DNA from: Edaphochlamys debaryana
Lineage: Eukaryota; Chlorophyta; Chlorophyceae; Chlamydomonadales
DNA: 64,000 nucleotides
Direction of reading: 5' to 3'
NCBI GenBank assembly: GCA_016858145.1
Contig: JAEHOE010000169.1
Span: forward strand, 1-64,000
This document shows positions 47,519 through 59,591 of this stretch, piece after piece. Made by a program: the position numbers and the translations under genes. Each line of letters starts with the position of its first letter. Within the stretch, counting starts at the first letter, position 1. Below the pieces are notes generated by a model. It did not search any database. It had not been told where the DNA came from and worked only from the letters and a program-made list of their open reading frames with translations.

Positions 47519-49286
47519 CCGGCGCGGGGTTGCAAAGGCCCCCAACTTATGGCGGCGTGGGTTCAGTCCGTGCGCTGTGGGGCGTAGTGCTTGATTGCGC
47601 GGCCCCAGTGCTGCCCGGCCTCGCGGGGTTTGGGGCTCAGCCCTTTTCCCTGTCCTGAGGAGGAACAGACACCCTTGTTAAGGGGCGCCCTCGGTAGCTG
47701 TACGTTTCTATCAATAAGGAAGATCTTGATTGCTGACTGCCGAGAGTGAACCTGGCGTTGCTACATCCCGCAGTTGCACGTGCGGGGGGACTATTCCTGT
47801 TGTGCTGGTGGTCGTCGAGGATTGCGGAGGGCATAGCCCCCGTGGACCTGACTAGCAGCAAAGCTAGCTATCTAGCACCACATGGAGCGGTATGTGCGTG
47901 GACAATGCATGTTGACCGGGCATGCAGCTGAGTACGGCTATGTTCTGGGTTGTCGGCAATGCTGGCGCTGGCCCGACACATCGCTCTTGCTGGGCGGGCC
48001 TGTGGGGCATTGTTACCCATGAAGCTTTCCTGGATTGCTGAGCCGCTCGGAGAAGCCCGCAGCGAATTAAGCGTGCCCCATTCCGCTTTGGCCTGGCTGC
48101 GGTTGCGCCTCCCTGCAGGCAGAGGTCGACGATGAGTCAGCGCAGGCGTGCCCAGGATGCGATGGTTACAGAAGGAACCGCCTCTAGAAGGGGAGGGGTT
48201 GAGCGAGAGCGCCACCTACTGGGTGTGCCACCTGCACACCGACACCCACGCTTTGTGACTGACTTTCGGTCGTCACGCCACGTCGCTAGGGCCGGGCCCG
48301 TAGAACCCCCCTCATCATTCTACCGCCGTGTCTTTAGTCATCGTCGACCAGTGCCAGGACGCCTGGGGGCTCCTGCACAGACAATCTACCATCGGAAACT
48401 CGCAAGAAAGGGTGGTCCGCCGCTATTGTCTCCCAACCTCTTGGTGGCCTGAGCGCAGCAAAGGAGTGGAGCGCCCCCCAAAACTCGGCTGACACCAGCA
48501 CACGTCCTCGGTTCAGCACCCCGAGACGGTTCCCATTCTCCCTTGTCGCGTACGTGCCCAGGAAGGCCCAGTACCGGTGTCTGCGCGTGCGCAGGGACGC
48601 TGCCAGTCAGTCTGCTCTGCACCCCTCTGCCCCACCTCTGTTATGTCCATGTACCTTGTGGCCTGTTTGACTGAAGCGTGTGTAAATCTCTCTCTCCCTC
48701 TGACCGGGGGTCGGGACGCCGGCCGGCACGGCACGGCGCACCCGTGCTTACGGGCCCGCGCACATGGCCCAAGCATGCTGCCATCGCGTTCACCCAGCAT
48801 ACAGGGGTGAAAAGTGCGTTACTGTATTACTAGCGAGAACTCCCGCTTGCAAGGGTACAAGCCATTGTGCCAGCCCTACATCATCCTCAGTTGTCTTTTC
48901 CGTCCCCAAACCACTGCAGCTTGAGGCTACGCTTGCCACGGCAATACAGTCAGCGTACGGGAGCTTCAAGAGCACAGAAACGCTCGGTGTCGACACACAG
49001 CAGCCAAGGCTGTCCATTCGTCAGGCGCAGGAGAGGAAGTCACCGAAATCTTAACGGGGCAACTATGAGGTTGCGATGCGCCTGCGCCTAAAAGGCTCAC
49101 GGAGTCAGCGGCGAACCCAAGGGTTCGCCAGTACCGGTAGGCGCACGCACGGCCGTGCCCAGCTGTGTGCAAGTTCAAGCCCTGCTGAATCGAAAGGCTC
49201 GGCTCCAGCGTGCGACGCGTTCGGTCTATGCGCGTAAAGCAGCCGAGCCATGCCAATTAGCTTTATCCGGCACGAAGCCAGACCTG

Positions 49287-49294
49287 TATATATT
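49287..49294 (+). promoter_or_regulatory. TATA-like box upstream of kinase 2
   Basis: TATATATT in an AT-richer patch, about 172 bp before the kinase 2 ATG. Confidence 0.4.
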
Positions 49295-49465
49295 GATTGA
49301 CGACTCATCCATTTCATTTACCTACATTCAACTAAACCCTTGCTTCCCAAGCGATATGCATGGCCCGGCCCGGGTGGACCCCCCCCCCCCCCCGTGGCCC
49401 CACCCCCCTTCCCGGATGCTGACTGCCTTCACTACCCCACAATATCCACACCCAAGCAGGAGGGC

Positions 49466-52400
49466 ATGCGCTTTGGAGCTCTGGGACTGGCGCTCGCGGC
49501 TCTGGCTGCCGTCGCCAGCTCCCTCAGCGTTGTAGATGTGGACACCAGCCGGGAAGTTGCTTTGGCGCTGGCAGACCCTGGCGTGGGGGACATCGTCCTT
49601 CGCGCCAGGCTCTTCACCTTGATGCCAGCCGACTTCGATGGTGGGTGGCTACCTGACAGGGCACCTCATCGAAGGGTTTAGGGGCTCATGCAAGCGTGTG
49701 CCGGCTGCCAGGGTGGGCCAGGGCGGTCCTTGCCGGTCGAGCTACCGGTAATGACTAACACCGGTGCCCCACTCCACATGTCATACAATACCGTACGTGG
49801 CCGCATGCCTCTGCGTCAGGCCTAGCACTTCCCATACAAGCGGGGCGCAATGTAACCATTCGCGGTCCTGCGCCGGATCTACCCTGGCCCATCCTGGACC
49901 TAAACTTCCAGCGCTGGAAGGTGAGGCGTCGCCTCATGTCCGACCCGGGAGGGCATGAGTAATGGCGGTGGCAACCAAGCGCAAGGCCGTGTAGACGCCC
50001 CCCCTGGGCCAGGAATGCTAGCGGATCCCGCCACCTCGCGCGCCGAACCCCAGGTGCAGCTGCTCCAGGGCGTGACGCTGGAGGTTCGGAACGTGGTCAT
50101 CACACGGCTGCGGGACCCCAGGGAGGGCAACCCCAATTTCGCGCCCGGTACGTCGCATGTGTGTCAAGGGGGGAGAAGGATGACCGGGGTGATGGCCATG
50201 AATCGTGGAAGCGCATGTGCAGTCTTTGGGTGCGGTGAAATGCAGGGTGCGTGTGCTCCCGCCCCCTTCCGCCGTCCCATGTCCTGTCCACTAAGGCCCA
50301 CCTCTTGCTCTGAACTCGCCTTCGCCCGCCCACTGCCCTTTCCCGAAGGCGTCCCGCTCATCAAGCCACCGCCAAACGGCGGGTCCGCTGTCGTGGCCAT
50401 GCGTGACTCAGCCAGCATCTTTGCGGCATGCGCGCCCCTGACCGTCTCCGTCCTCAACGTCACCTTCCTGCACCGACCCGCCGCTTTTCCTGGCATCCAG
50501 CTGCGGGAGTTCACGCTGCCCCAGGAGGGCTGCACGGACGACCCCGCGGCCCCGGCCATGCAGCGATGCTACGCGCTGCGGAACAAGGACGTGGACGTGG
50601 TGTTGCAGGTACGAGCCCGTACCGTACGACATGGCCGGGCACCGGGATGGGTTCCAACGTGCCTTACCGTACGTCCGAACCCTGCACTGGTCTCTGACGC
50701 AGTTTTGGTGTCCTTGCTTGTCAACCCCAGGGCGCCGACTATGTGGACCTGCAGACGCGAGTGATTGCGGCCAACAACATTGCCTACATGTCCATCAACA
50801 ACACCGTGCTGTGCCAGAGGGTGGGACTGGGGCGTGCGATTCGGCGAGCCCTTGACTGTCAACGGCGAGCACAGTACTTGGGAGCAGGGAAGAGTGAACG
50901 CGGCGGGACTCGCGCACCCGAGAATCGCCGCAACACAGCACGCGCATCCATTCTCCTCTCCCCTCCCCTCCTGATTTACTCATCCCCTCTCGCAGATCTT
51001 TGATGACTCCTGCTGGCAGCGGGTCGGGAGAGAAGGGTGAGTCCAACTTCCTCGCACGCTGGGCCAAGCGCCCGGCTGCCAAAGGCGCAAGAGCCTTGCG
51101 CCTCTCAGGCCTTCGGCTTACACCTAATCCCTCGACTACCTCCAAAACAGCCGGGCCAGACTCGTGCTCAGCCCCCGCATGCTTGACCGTGCTGTGGCCC
51201 TGCCATGTGCGCAGGTGCTGGGCGTACGACCCGGAGATCCCCGTGGGGCGGCCCCTGCCCACGGTCGCGGGCGGGCCAAGTAACGGTAGCGCAGGCGGCA
51301 GCACGCAGACTGCCCTGGTCGCTGCCCTGTGTGGCTCCGTCCTGGGTGCGTGGGGTTCAGGGGCGTGCCGCTGCAGGCCCCGGCTTGGCACTTCCCAACT
51401 GGTACTTGATTGGCCGCTCTGTATCCTCAGTAGCACCTCCGCGCGACCGGCCTTGCTCGCAGGGGCTGCTGCGGTCGTGGTGCTGGTCGGCGCAGTCTTG
51501 TGGGCCCGGGCTAGGCGCCGGCGGCGGCAGAGCGGGCAGCGGTCGCACGAGCCAGGCAGCGGTGATTGCGAGGCGATCAGGTGAGGCCTGGTGAGGCAGC
51601 GGATTTGTAGAGCAACCCGTCAGACACAAGAGAAATAGCTGCCATGCTAACAGGGTTTCTTCTTCCTCCCCTTTAATGCTACCCCACGCACACGCATGCA
51701 TCCTGCAGCGCCGTGAGCCTCGGCCCACCCGCCACCGGTTCTGCCCCTGCTTCTGCCACACCCGCACCCGCCGGCTGCTCGGCCTTCACAAGCAGCGCCA
51801 CGGCAGCCCAGATGTGCGCCGCGCACGGTGGCCCCGTCACGCCCTTCACGCCCAAGCGCCCCGACCTGCGCCTGGGCGTGCGACTGGCCAAGACGGCCGG
51901 CCCCGCCAGCTCCAGCGGCGGGGCCCAGAGCAGCGGTGCCAGCTCGCTGCTCGAGTCCCTGACTGCCACCAACTCCACCAACGGTCTGGGCCCAGGAGAG
52001 GGGTGTAACGCGGTGGAGCTGCTGCCAACCGTCCGGGGCTGCGGCGCCTTTGGGCAGGTGAGCAGAACCCGCGGTGCGCCCTTTGTGGCCCGCTACACGT
52101 CCCCGCAAGCGCGGGCGACCACTCCTCTCTCAGCATACATCTCTCGCACTCTCGTCCTCCTCGTCCGTTCGCCGCAGACGCCGCCACTGACTTGACGCAC
52201 TACTTTGCCCAGTTATCTCCTGCCGCCTCTTGCTGATCTCGCCCGGCCCAGGTGTTTGAGGGCACGTTCCAGGGCCAGCGTGTGGCGGTCAAGGTGGTGT
52301 CGGAGGCGTGGGCGGGCGGGGCCGAGCAGCCGTGCGCCACGCAGCTCAAGTGCTTCGGGCAGGAGGTGCAGGTGCTGGGGCGCTGTGACCACCCCTGCAT

Positions 52401-54631
52401 CGTGCGCCTGCTGGCGGCGTCGCTGCAGCCGCCGCTGTGCCTGGTGAGCACCGGTGCAACATACAGATGCACAGGAGTAGGGGTCTTCTCGTGTGCCCTG
52501 GCGGAAAGCGCCCATGGCTGACCTGCTGATCCTCAACCGCCCGTCAGGTGATGGAGCTGTGTGACACGTCCTTGGACCGCGTACTCTATTCGCGGAAAGG
52601 CATTGTCATGCTGCCTCTGCGCAAGGTGCGTAGTCGGGTCTTCCTGCCTGAAGACTCTTCCACATGGCAGCTGGGTTGTCCGGTGGCCCTTGAAATCCTT
52701 GCCATGCCCGGACGGTTGAGCCGGTGTGACCCCTTGCCCCCAGGTGCTCCACATTGCCATCGAGATTGCCAAGGTGGGTCTGTCCGCTGGGCTGTCGAGA
52801 TTCCAGGTGGCCGTACAGGTCCCTCTCGGCGCTCCTGTGCACTTCGCCCCAGTCTCAGCGCCCCGCTCTCCTCCTCTTCCGCCCCAGGGCCTCGAGTATC
52901 TGCACCCCACCATCGTGCACAGGTGGGGTCGGGAGTGCGCGTTTGCCCCGCCGTGCGTGGCATGGGAAAGCATGCAATACCGTAAACCCACAAACCCCAT
53001 GCACAGGGACCTCAAGCCAGCCAACGTGCTGCTGAACAACGCCGACAGCGACACGCCCGGCGTCAAACTGACGGTGGGTACAGTTGCAACCCCGTCAGCC
53101 ACTCCTACCCTTGCTGTGAGACATCATGTCAAGCTGTACGCGTGCTGCCGTACAACTGCCGTATCTGGTCATTCCGATGCCTGCAGGACTTCGGGCTAGC
53201 GAGGCTCCACCTCTCTGTGATACACACGCGCGCCCCGGGGGCAGGCACGCCAGCCTACCTCGCCCCGGAGTGCTATGAAGCTTCAAATGTTGAGGCGGGT
53301 GTCATCACACACCACGCGGTGAGCTTGCCCGTTGTGGCGACCTGCTCGCTGAGCTTCTGCGAGCCAACGCCTTGCGTCTTGCTTGAGGGACTCGTGGGTT
53401 CTGTCGTTCGATCCGGAACAGACCGGTTACATGCCACATGCCCCTGCCTCCATGCCCTGTCCCCCGCCGCCCGCAGGACATGTATTCGTACGGCATCCTG
53501 CTGTGGGAGATGCTGGCGGGGCGGCGGCCGTGGGAGGGCCGTGACCACCTGGAGGTGGCACGGGACGTCATGGGCAAGCGGGCGAGGCCGGCACTGGACG
53601 CTCTGCGAGCTTCTCGCTGCCCTTGGCGGCTGGAGCAGCTCATGGCTGCATGCTGGGAGCACGACCCCCTGCGCCGCCCCGCAGCTGCGGAGGTGGTAAA
53701 GCACCTCGAATCCATCCGAGATGAGCAGGTAGGAAGGCCGTTCAGCCGCTTGTGCCAGGCAGCACCTAGCAGCTCCGACCTCTCCGTGACCCAATCTTTG
53801 CTCCGGTTGCCGGTTTCCTGGATGGATGGCCATAGGCGCGACTCGGAGGTGTCACACGTAGCCCCCTGCCGGCCCGCCCCACACCACCGCGGCCCACAGG
53901 ACTGGGCAGCCGTCGAGCTCGAAGAGGCCCGGGCTGGGTCTCTGGGCGCTGCGCCCGTAACGCCAACGACCGCGGCCAAGCTCCTACACGCGGGCGGTGA
54001 CTGGGACAGCCCAGCGCCCCGGCCGAGCTTGCCGGACCTCCTCAGCGCCAACCTGCTGAGTGGTGGCTCGACGCCGCGCATGGGGGGGCACCCGCCTCCG
54101 GGGCCCATCACACAAGCAGGCACTCTGGGCCAGGGCAGATCCTCGGACCACGCCGGGAGCCCCTCGGGACTGCAGGCAGCGGAGGCGAGAAGCGGCACTG
54201 CAACCACAAGCGCTGCGAGCGCGGCGGAAGTGGCCGAAGGGCCGGACGAAGGTGCAGCGGCGGCAGGAGAACCCGCGAGGCCTCAAGGCAGGCCTGCCGG
54301 CAACAGCCTGGGAAACGGGATCGGTGCCACTAGCTTTGACGTACGGCATCTGGCGTCTACGGCTGTACGGCAAGCAGCAGCTGTCGTCCACGTTGCGGCA
54401 GAAACGGAGCCAGCGGCGCAGGCGCCCGGGCCGAGTGCTCCACACATTCGCTTCGCGGTGCAGCTGCTGGGGCCTGGGGCCGGCCCAGGCGGCGGTGGCA
54501 CCAGCAGGGCCCCAAGCGGCGGAGAAAGCATGGAGCCGTCGCCATTGGTGCCCGGCGCGCCTGGCGCTTTTGCGGCAGCAGAGATGGGTGTGACGACCGA
54601 TGCACCGGTTGAGGCTTCAGTATTGCTGTGA
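49466..54631 (+). CDS. Receptor-like protein kinase 2 (TKL-type, single-pass)
   Basis: Seventeen exons: 49466-49640, 49820-49920, 50054-50147, 50349-50608, 50731-50820, 50996-51036, 51215-51345, 51463-51580, 51709-52057, 52252-52443, 52548-52625, 52744-52773, 52888-52922, 53007-53073, 53187-53318, 53477-53728 and 53900-54631; 958 residues. Layout equals kinase 1: signal peptide 1-21, ectodomain with LALADPGVGDIV, GRNVTIRG and NVVITRLRDPREG, membrane span about 288-310 (ALVAALCGSVLG joined to AAAVVVLVGAVLW), PVTPFTPKRPDLRLG juxtamembrane motif. Kinase about 441-715 has GCGAFGQVFEG, VAVK (Lys467), HRDLKPANVLLN (Asp566), DFG (588) and YLAPE, so it is predicted active. The tail includes IRFAVQLLG. 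Two introns of kinase 1 are absent here (within exon 50349-50608). Tandem, same-strand paralogue; exon sizes from 50996 onward nearly all equal those of kinase 1. Confidence 0.87.
53225..53590 (+). repeat. Gene-conversion block, kinase 2 copy
   Basis: Counterpart of 45039-45404 at a constant offset of 8186 bp; covers the end of exon 15, intron 15 (53319-53476) and the start of exon 16. Confidence 0.85.
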
Positions 54632-56797
54632 TCGTCTGCAGGGAAGAAATGCATCCACAAAAGAAACAGGTGGCAGTGCTGTTGGTGCTTATGCGTGCAA
54701 GCCAAAGCAAAAAGTAGACATGGTATGCTCGCGCAGGATCCCTCTTGGATCAGGCAATGTATAGGCGGGGGATGTTCATGGTGTTAGGGGCATATCCGCA
54801 AGACCTGTGACCGTCCGTGGAACGTGGATTGTGAAGAACACGCAGGGCTGGTTGGCAATGGTGGGTCAGGGCGCGCTTCTTGCCGGGGCCTCGGGGGGCA
54901 GGGCGGCTGTGCGTGTAGTTCCAGGGTAGGGAAGCGCCTTGAAGCGCCTCTGGACGATATGTTGCGAAATGCAGGATTGAAGCATATAGAAACGTGAGTC
55001 GCAAGGGTCCAGGCCGGCCGGTTTGCAGGGAGCAAGTAAGGAGCCCGGGGAGCTGCTTCACAGTTGGAGGTTGAGGATGTGTCAGATCTGGATAGAGTAG
55101 GCGCGGAGGGCGGCGGGGCAAAAGGGGTAGGAGGCTAGGATACGAGGATACAGAAAGAGGTAGGCAAGCCAGGGGCAAGCGTGAAGGCAGGGATGGCAAG
55201 GCACAAGAAGTTGGAACTTGGAAGGTTGGTTCGCCCCATATCTAAGGACGCTGTGAAAAAATGTACACGCACAGAATTCGGGGGTTTGCGCGGTTACGCG
55301 AGCGGCCTAGCACTGAAAAGTGTGTGTTACATGGTGGGAACCTTCGCGCCCCAGCGCTTCCGGGCTGCGCCTGTGGTCGCTTCAATAACAATGAGCATCA
55401 GAACTGCGATCGCGACAGGTCGCAGTGGATCGGCAGAAGCGTGTCGGCCCCGCAGAGCACTTGACGACAGCACCCCCCGCGGTGCCCCCCCCCTGCCCCC
55501 CCCCTGTTTGTGGGGTGGGGGTTGCCATAACAGCTGTGCTGTCCGCAGATAGGGAGCGCAGGGGCTGAGTTGGCCAGGAGGATGAGGGCGGTGAGGGCGG
55601 GGCGACCGGGGATGAAGGCACCGCCCCTGCACCGCCAACCACTCCGATCCCTGCTGCGGCTTGCAGAGGCTGGGGCTTGTCGAATAGTTCACGAGTTCAA
55701 GAGCCTTTCTTGTGCTGAGCCTGTGGGGCAGGGCTGGCAAGCGGTTGAGCCGACGCTGTCGGGCTGACGTGGAGGGACGTGGCCGGCGTCCCGACCGCTG
55801 AGCCATGCTGAGGGGGCGGAGGGGTCTGTCCAGAATCGGGCGCCTCCCTGCACATACTCTTTTGCAAACAAAGCTATAGTAAACCTGCATGAGCTTGACG
55901 CAGCTCTCGTTGAGACAGCAACACCGCTTTGAACGGTTCGCGATTCGACTGTTCTCCAAGCGACCTCCGAAAACGCTCACAGCACTTATAAACGATCCTG
56001 GTAGAAAGGGCGGTCGCTGGGCTCTGCTCCTGGCGGCTCCTGGCCGCTCTCACGCCTCACGGGCCACCAGCGCCACCACCTCCCGGGAGGTGGCTCGACG
56101 TGGCCGGACCCAGCCGGACGTGGGCACGCCTACCGTCACGCACATGTCGCAGTGTGCCCGTCCCCAGCTACTGGTGACGGCAGCGGTGAGGAGAGGGCGG
56201 GGTTGGAGAAGACCCTCGAAGCCAGTGCGGGGGTTTTGGGGGGAGTAGACACCGCAGACACGGCCCCGCTGAGCAGCCTAGCTCCTTTCCCACGGCCCCC
56301 ACTGCCCTCCTACCCACAGACACAGGCGTCCAGAGCATGCCACCACCGCTGGGGCGGCGGAGGCAGCCACCGACGTGTGGTCTGGAGGGAGGAGGCGAGC
56401 AGCGCACGGGTCTTGAGGTACGCGGGGGCCGGGGCCACGGGTCCTGGGCGTGACGAGGGGCGGGGGGGAGCGTCCGGGCGGGACGCGCAAGACCGGCGGC
56501 AGGCCGAGGAGGCACACGGGTGGGGGAGGGAGGCCGCCGGGCACCCCTGCTGAGGCAACGGCGGCGGCTGCAGCGGCAGCTGGCGGCAACTGGCGGCTGA
56601 CCCTGGGGCCCGGGGGGAAAGGGCAGGAGAGGGGGAAGGAAAGGAGCACAGCAACAGCCGGCGGGCTGGCGGGGTAGACGGCCTCGGCGAAGCGACACGT
56701 TGGCCGGGTGGTTGAACGATAGATTGCAAATGATTCATCAGTTGTGATTTCCTTTGCCGTACAGTGCTGTACGGCTCTGCAGGGTTGAAGTATGATG
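54632..56797. other. Intergenic, no protein gene recognised
   Basis: About 2.2 kb. Open frames on both strands are long only because of GC bias; none shows a family motif. A perfect inverted repeat precedes the tRNA at the right end. Confidence 0.45.
56756..56775. repeat. Perfect inverted repeat just upstream of tRNA-Ser
   Basis: GCCGTACAG and CTGTACGGC separated by TG, 22 bp before the tRNA. The core GTACGG recurs widely in the window's non-coding DNA. Confidence 0.7.
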
Positions 56798-56878
56798 GCG
56801 GTCGTGCCCGAGTGGTTAAGGGGTCTGACTCGAAATCAGATGGGATCTCCCGCATAGGTTCGAATCCTGTCGACCGCG
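56798..56878 (+). tRNA. tRNA-Ser(CGA)
   Basis: The acceptor stem GCGGTCG (56798-56804) pairs with CGACCGC (56871-56877). The D arm has GAGTGGTTAAGG, the anticodon arm has CTGA-CTCGAAA-TCAG with anticodon CGA, a long class II variable arm follows (TGGGATCTCCCGCA), and the T arm has GGTTCGAATCC. The long variable arm and anticodon both indicate serine (reads UCG). No intron. Confidence 0.92.
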
Positions 56879-58163
56879 TGTGCCTTTTGCCCCCGTGCGC
56901 GTCGCCAGGGGTGCTTGGGGACACCGCCTACGCGCCAAGCATTGCCGGCGACACGCCAGCTGTGTGGCGCGGACACAGCACGTGGGGAGAAGAGTCGCAG
57001 CCTTCCACACCGGTCGCGTCACCAGGCCAGCTCACGACCACCACTGTACCAGTACACGCCGTGGGCCCAAGCCTGCCCGCCATGCGCCCACGAGCGACCG
57101 CCTTCGCGAGGCAATGCAGCCACGCCTGCTTCCTTGGACAACCCCTGCTGTACTCAAGCGACCACCATGCAAATGTTGACATGCAGCAGTGTTGACTGTG
57201 GTGAGGCCATGCCGTTGCCGCCCCTGCGCCGCAGGCCGGTGCTCGACGCCGCCATACCACGTCCAACGCGCACGCAGAAGGCTCGTCCCACCGCTGCGCA
57301 CTGCTTGCTTGGCCCTTGCTCCATCACGGACACCCATTGCCCCTCACTGCGTGGTCCCTTCGCCCCGCAGCCTCCTGCACAACCACCCATCACACAACTC
57401 CTCCACCCACGCAACCGAGACGACCATGTAGTAAGTCTGCAACGTACCCTCTCCGAGACACGACATAGCGCTTCCAACCCCTGTCGCTGCAGCACATCAC
57501 GGTGCCAATGCCCACCTGCATGTTAGTCCACTAAACCGCTTCTCCTATTGCCGTCGGAAGCCCACCGCTTCTCCTATTGCCGTCAGAAGCCCACCGCTTC
57601 TCCTATTGCCGTCAGAAGCCCACCGCTTCTCCTATTGCCGTCAGAAGCCCACCATGAGGCCAGTCGAGCACTACACAGCCAGCACTTTCCCCACTTCCGC
57701 CGTCCGTTCAGACCCTCATCAGGTAAAGGCTGGGCGTCTCCAGATGGCCACATCTAGTGGACCGCCGCCAGCCGCCGTCAGGTCAAGCCGGCGCCTCGTG
57801 CGGAGCAGTTTGGCGGCGACTCCAGCCCCACTGGACCACGCACCGCCCAGCAGGTGGGCACACGCCGCTCTCCGCAGGAGGAGGCCCACGCGCCGGAGCC
57901 GCCACCGCCACAGCGGGTCTGAGACGCCGCGTCCTTCCTCATGGCCCCCCCGCCCCGCAAGACTGGGCACGCCGAGGGCTCCCCGACCCCCACGAGCACA
58001 GCGGACGGCCCCCTGGCGTCCTGGCCGCGCCCAGGGCTCCCAGGCACGGACCAGAGGCCGCACCGCCACCCCGCGCGCCCCCCGTTTCTTGCTCCTTGCA
58101 GCCAACGCACTGCTTCACCCCACGCCAGCTGCTGTGCCGGCGCCGGCGCCGCCCCGGCCGCTG
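56879..58163. other. Intergenic between tRNA-Ser and the ARL5-like gene
   Basis: About 1.3 kb including the 29-bp minisatellite at 57535-57650 and the presumed 3' UTR of the minus-strand GTPase gene. No other gene recognised. Confidence 0.45.
57535..57650. repeat. 29-bp minisatellite, four copies
   Basis: The unit begins ACCGCTTCTCCTATTGCCGT and is repeated at 57535, 57564, 57593 and 57622. Copy 1 differs from the others by one base (CGG instead of CAG). Confidence 0.9.
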
Positions 58164-59591
58164 CTACGAGTTGCCCTTGGTCCGCTGGTAGATCCAGTTT
58201 ATCCCGTCCAGCAGCCCGTCGCCCGTGAGCGCGCAGCAGGCCTGGATGTGCCAGTCGTGGTTGCGGATGGAGTGCAGCTGCAGCGCCTGCGTCAGCTCCT
58301 CCACCTGCATGGCGTCACGCAGGTCCTGAGGCGGAGGGGGGCAGGGGTGTGGTGGAGGGGCCGGAGGGGCGGGAAGGGGCAGGGGTGGGTTGTGGTGGCG
58401 CGCGGAGAGAGGCGGTGTGCGGGTGTCTCAGGCGGCTGGCCAGGGGCAGAGGGCGTGTGCGGGACCCTGGAGCGAGACAGGGGAAGCGGTCAAACCAGCC
58501 ACTGTAAAAAGCCAGCGAGGTAAAGCATGCCGCGTGCGCGTATTGCTGCAACCCTCTGCCTCGCCACCCCTGACCTGACAGGCACCGTTCGCCGCCTCCC
58601 AAGCCCCCCGCGCCCTCCGCCCGCGCACCCCACCTGCTTGTTGGCGTACACCAGGATGGGCGTCTTGGCCAGCTCCTCGCTCTCAAGCAGGTTGAACAGT
58701 TCCGACTGGCAGGGGGTGGCGGGGAGCGAGGCAGCAGCAGCAGCAGCAGCGAGGCACGCGGCAGGTGAGACAAGATGCTCCCATCAGCGCCGCCCCGTCC
58801 TCGGCCCTCATCAGCTGATTGATCTGACGAGGTCAGCTCTCGCAGCTTGAGCCGCAAGCCTCCGGCAAGACTGGACCCGTGAGAGCATCCCGGCCTCGCA
58901 GCGGACGGGCACCACAGCTCACCTTGGTGACCCCCACGCGCGCACGGTCCGTTGAGTCGACCACCATGATCACCGCGTCTGTGTTTTTGAAGTAGGTGCC
59001 CCAGAACGGCCGCAGGTTTTGCTGCCCGCCTAGGTCCCATATCTGCGAGTTGCAACAGGGAGGGGCCGCGGGGGAGCGGGACGGAGCAATGGACTGTGGC
59101 GTTTGTGGGAAGGGGTGAGAGGTTTGGGCCGCCACGGGTGTGTGAGACACCGAGCCCGGGGCAGACCAGGCCCAAACGTGGAGGCGGGTGGCTTTGACCC
59201 CAAAGCACCTCGAGCTGCATGGTGTGCACTTCTGCGGGCGGGGGTTGGCCAAGGACTACGAACGGTGTGGGACCGTGGGTGTCGTTGGCGGGCCCTAGAC
59301 AACGTCTCGCCGACGCCACGCACACACGCACCTCGAGCTGCACGTTCTTGAAGCGCACTTGCTCCACGTTGCTCCCGACCGTCGCTGTTGCTTGCACCAC
59401 TTCCCCCAAGGACAGCTTGTACAGAATCGTCGTCTTGCCGGCGTTGTCGAGCCCCACCTGACATTAGCATCGCGAGCGGTCACGTCCCAGAGCTCATCAC
59501 GGCTGCATTCCGCCGCAGGCCTCACCATGACTATCTTATACTCCTTCTGTCCGAACCACAGGGCCCACATTGTGCTCATCAAGCCCCCCAT
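58164..59591 (-). CDS. ARL5: ARF-like small GTPase, ARL5 type
   Basis: Five exons in transcript order: 59591-59526, 59457-59332, 59042-58923, 58705-58634 and 58325-58164; 181 residues, all phases zero. Starts [20 protein letters not shown]: Gly2 for N-myristoylation and an amphipathic helix. G1 is GLDNAGKT, switch I contains the Thr of [11 protein letters not shown]3 is WDLGGQ, G4 is NKQD (split by the last intron), and G5 lies in [22 protein letters not shown] and GSNVE point to ARL5 rather than ARF1 or ARL1. ARL5 acts at the trans-Golgi network in recruiting tethers for endosome-to-Golgi traffic. Divergent from the TRMT2A-like gene. Confidence 0.92.

Larger units (their letters stand above)
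46479..49465. other. 3-kb gap between the two kinases
   Basis: No gene recognised on either strand. Holds TGTAA (46761-46765), a GGGCTCAG hairpin near 47494-47518, and a TATATATT at 49287-49294. No kinase remnant or transposon coding sequence was seen. Confidence 0.5.

Noticed and set aside
40336..54631. Whole middle region as a mating-type or sex-determining locus
   Set aside because: No known mating-type gene is present; surface receptors alone do not support it.
55327..55980. 217-codon minus-strand frame with a hydrophobic stretch near its end
   Set aside because: No motif, no splice structure, and composition typical of random GC-rich frames.
57606..58523. 305-codon plus-strand frame overlapping the ARL5-like gene
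   Set aside because: Arg/Pro-rich noise starting in a minisatellite and running antisense to a well-supported GTPase.
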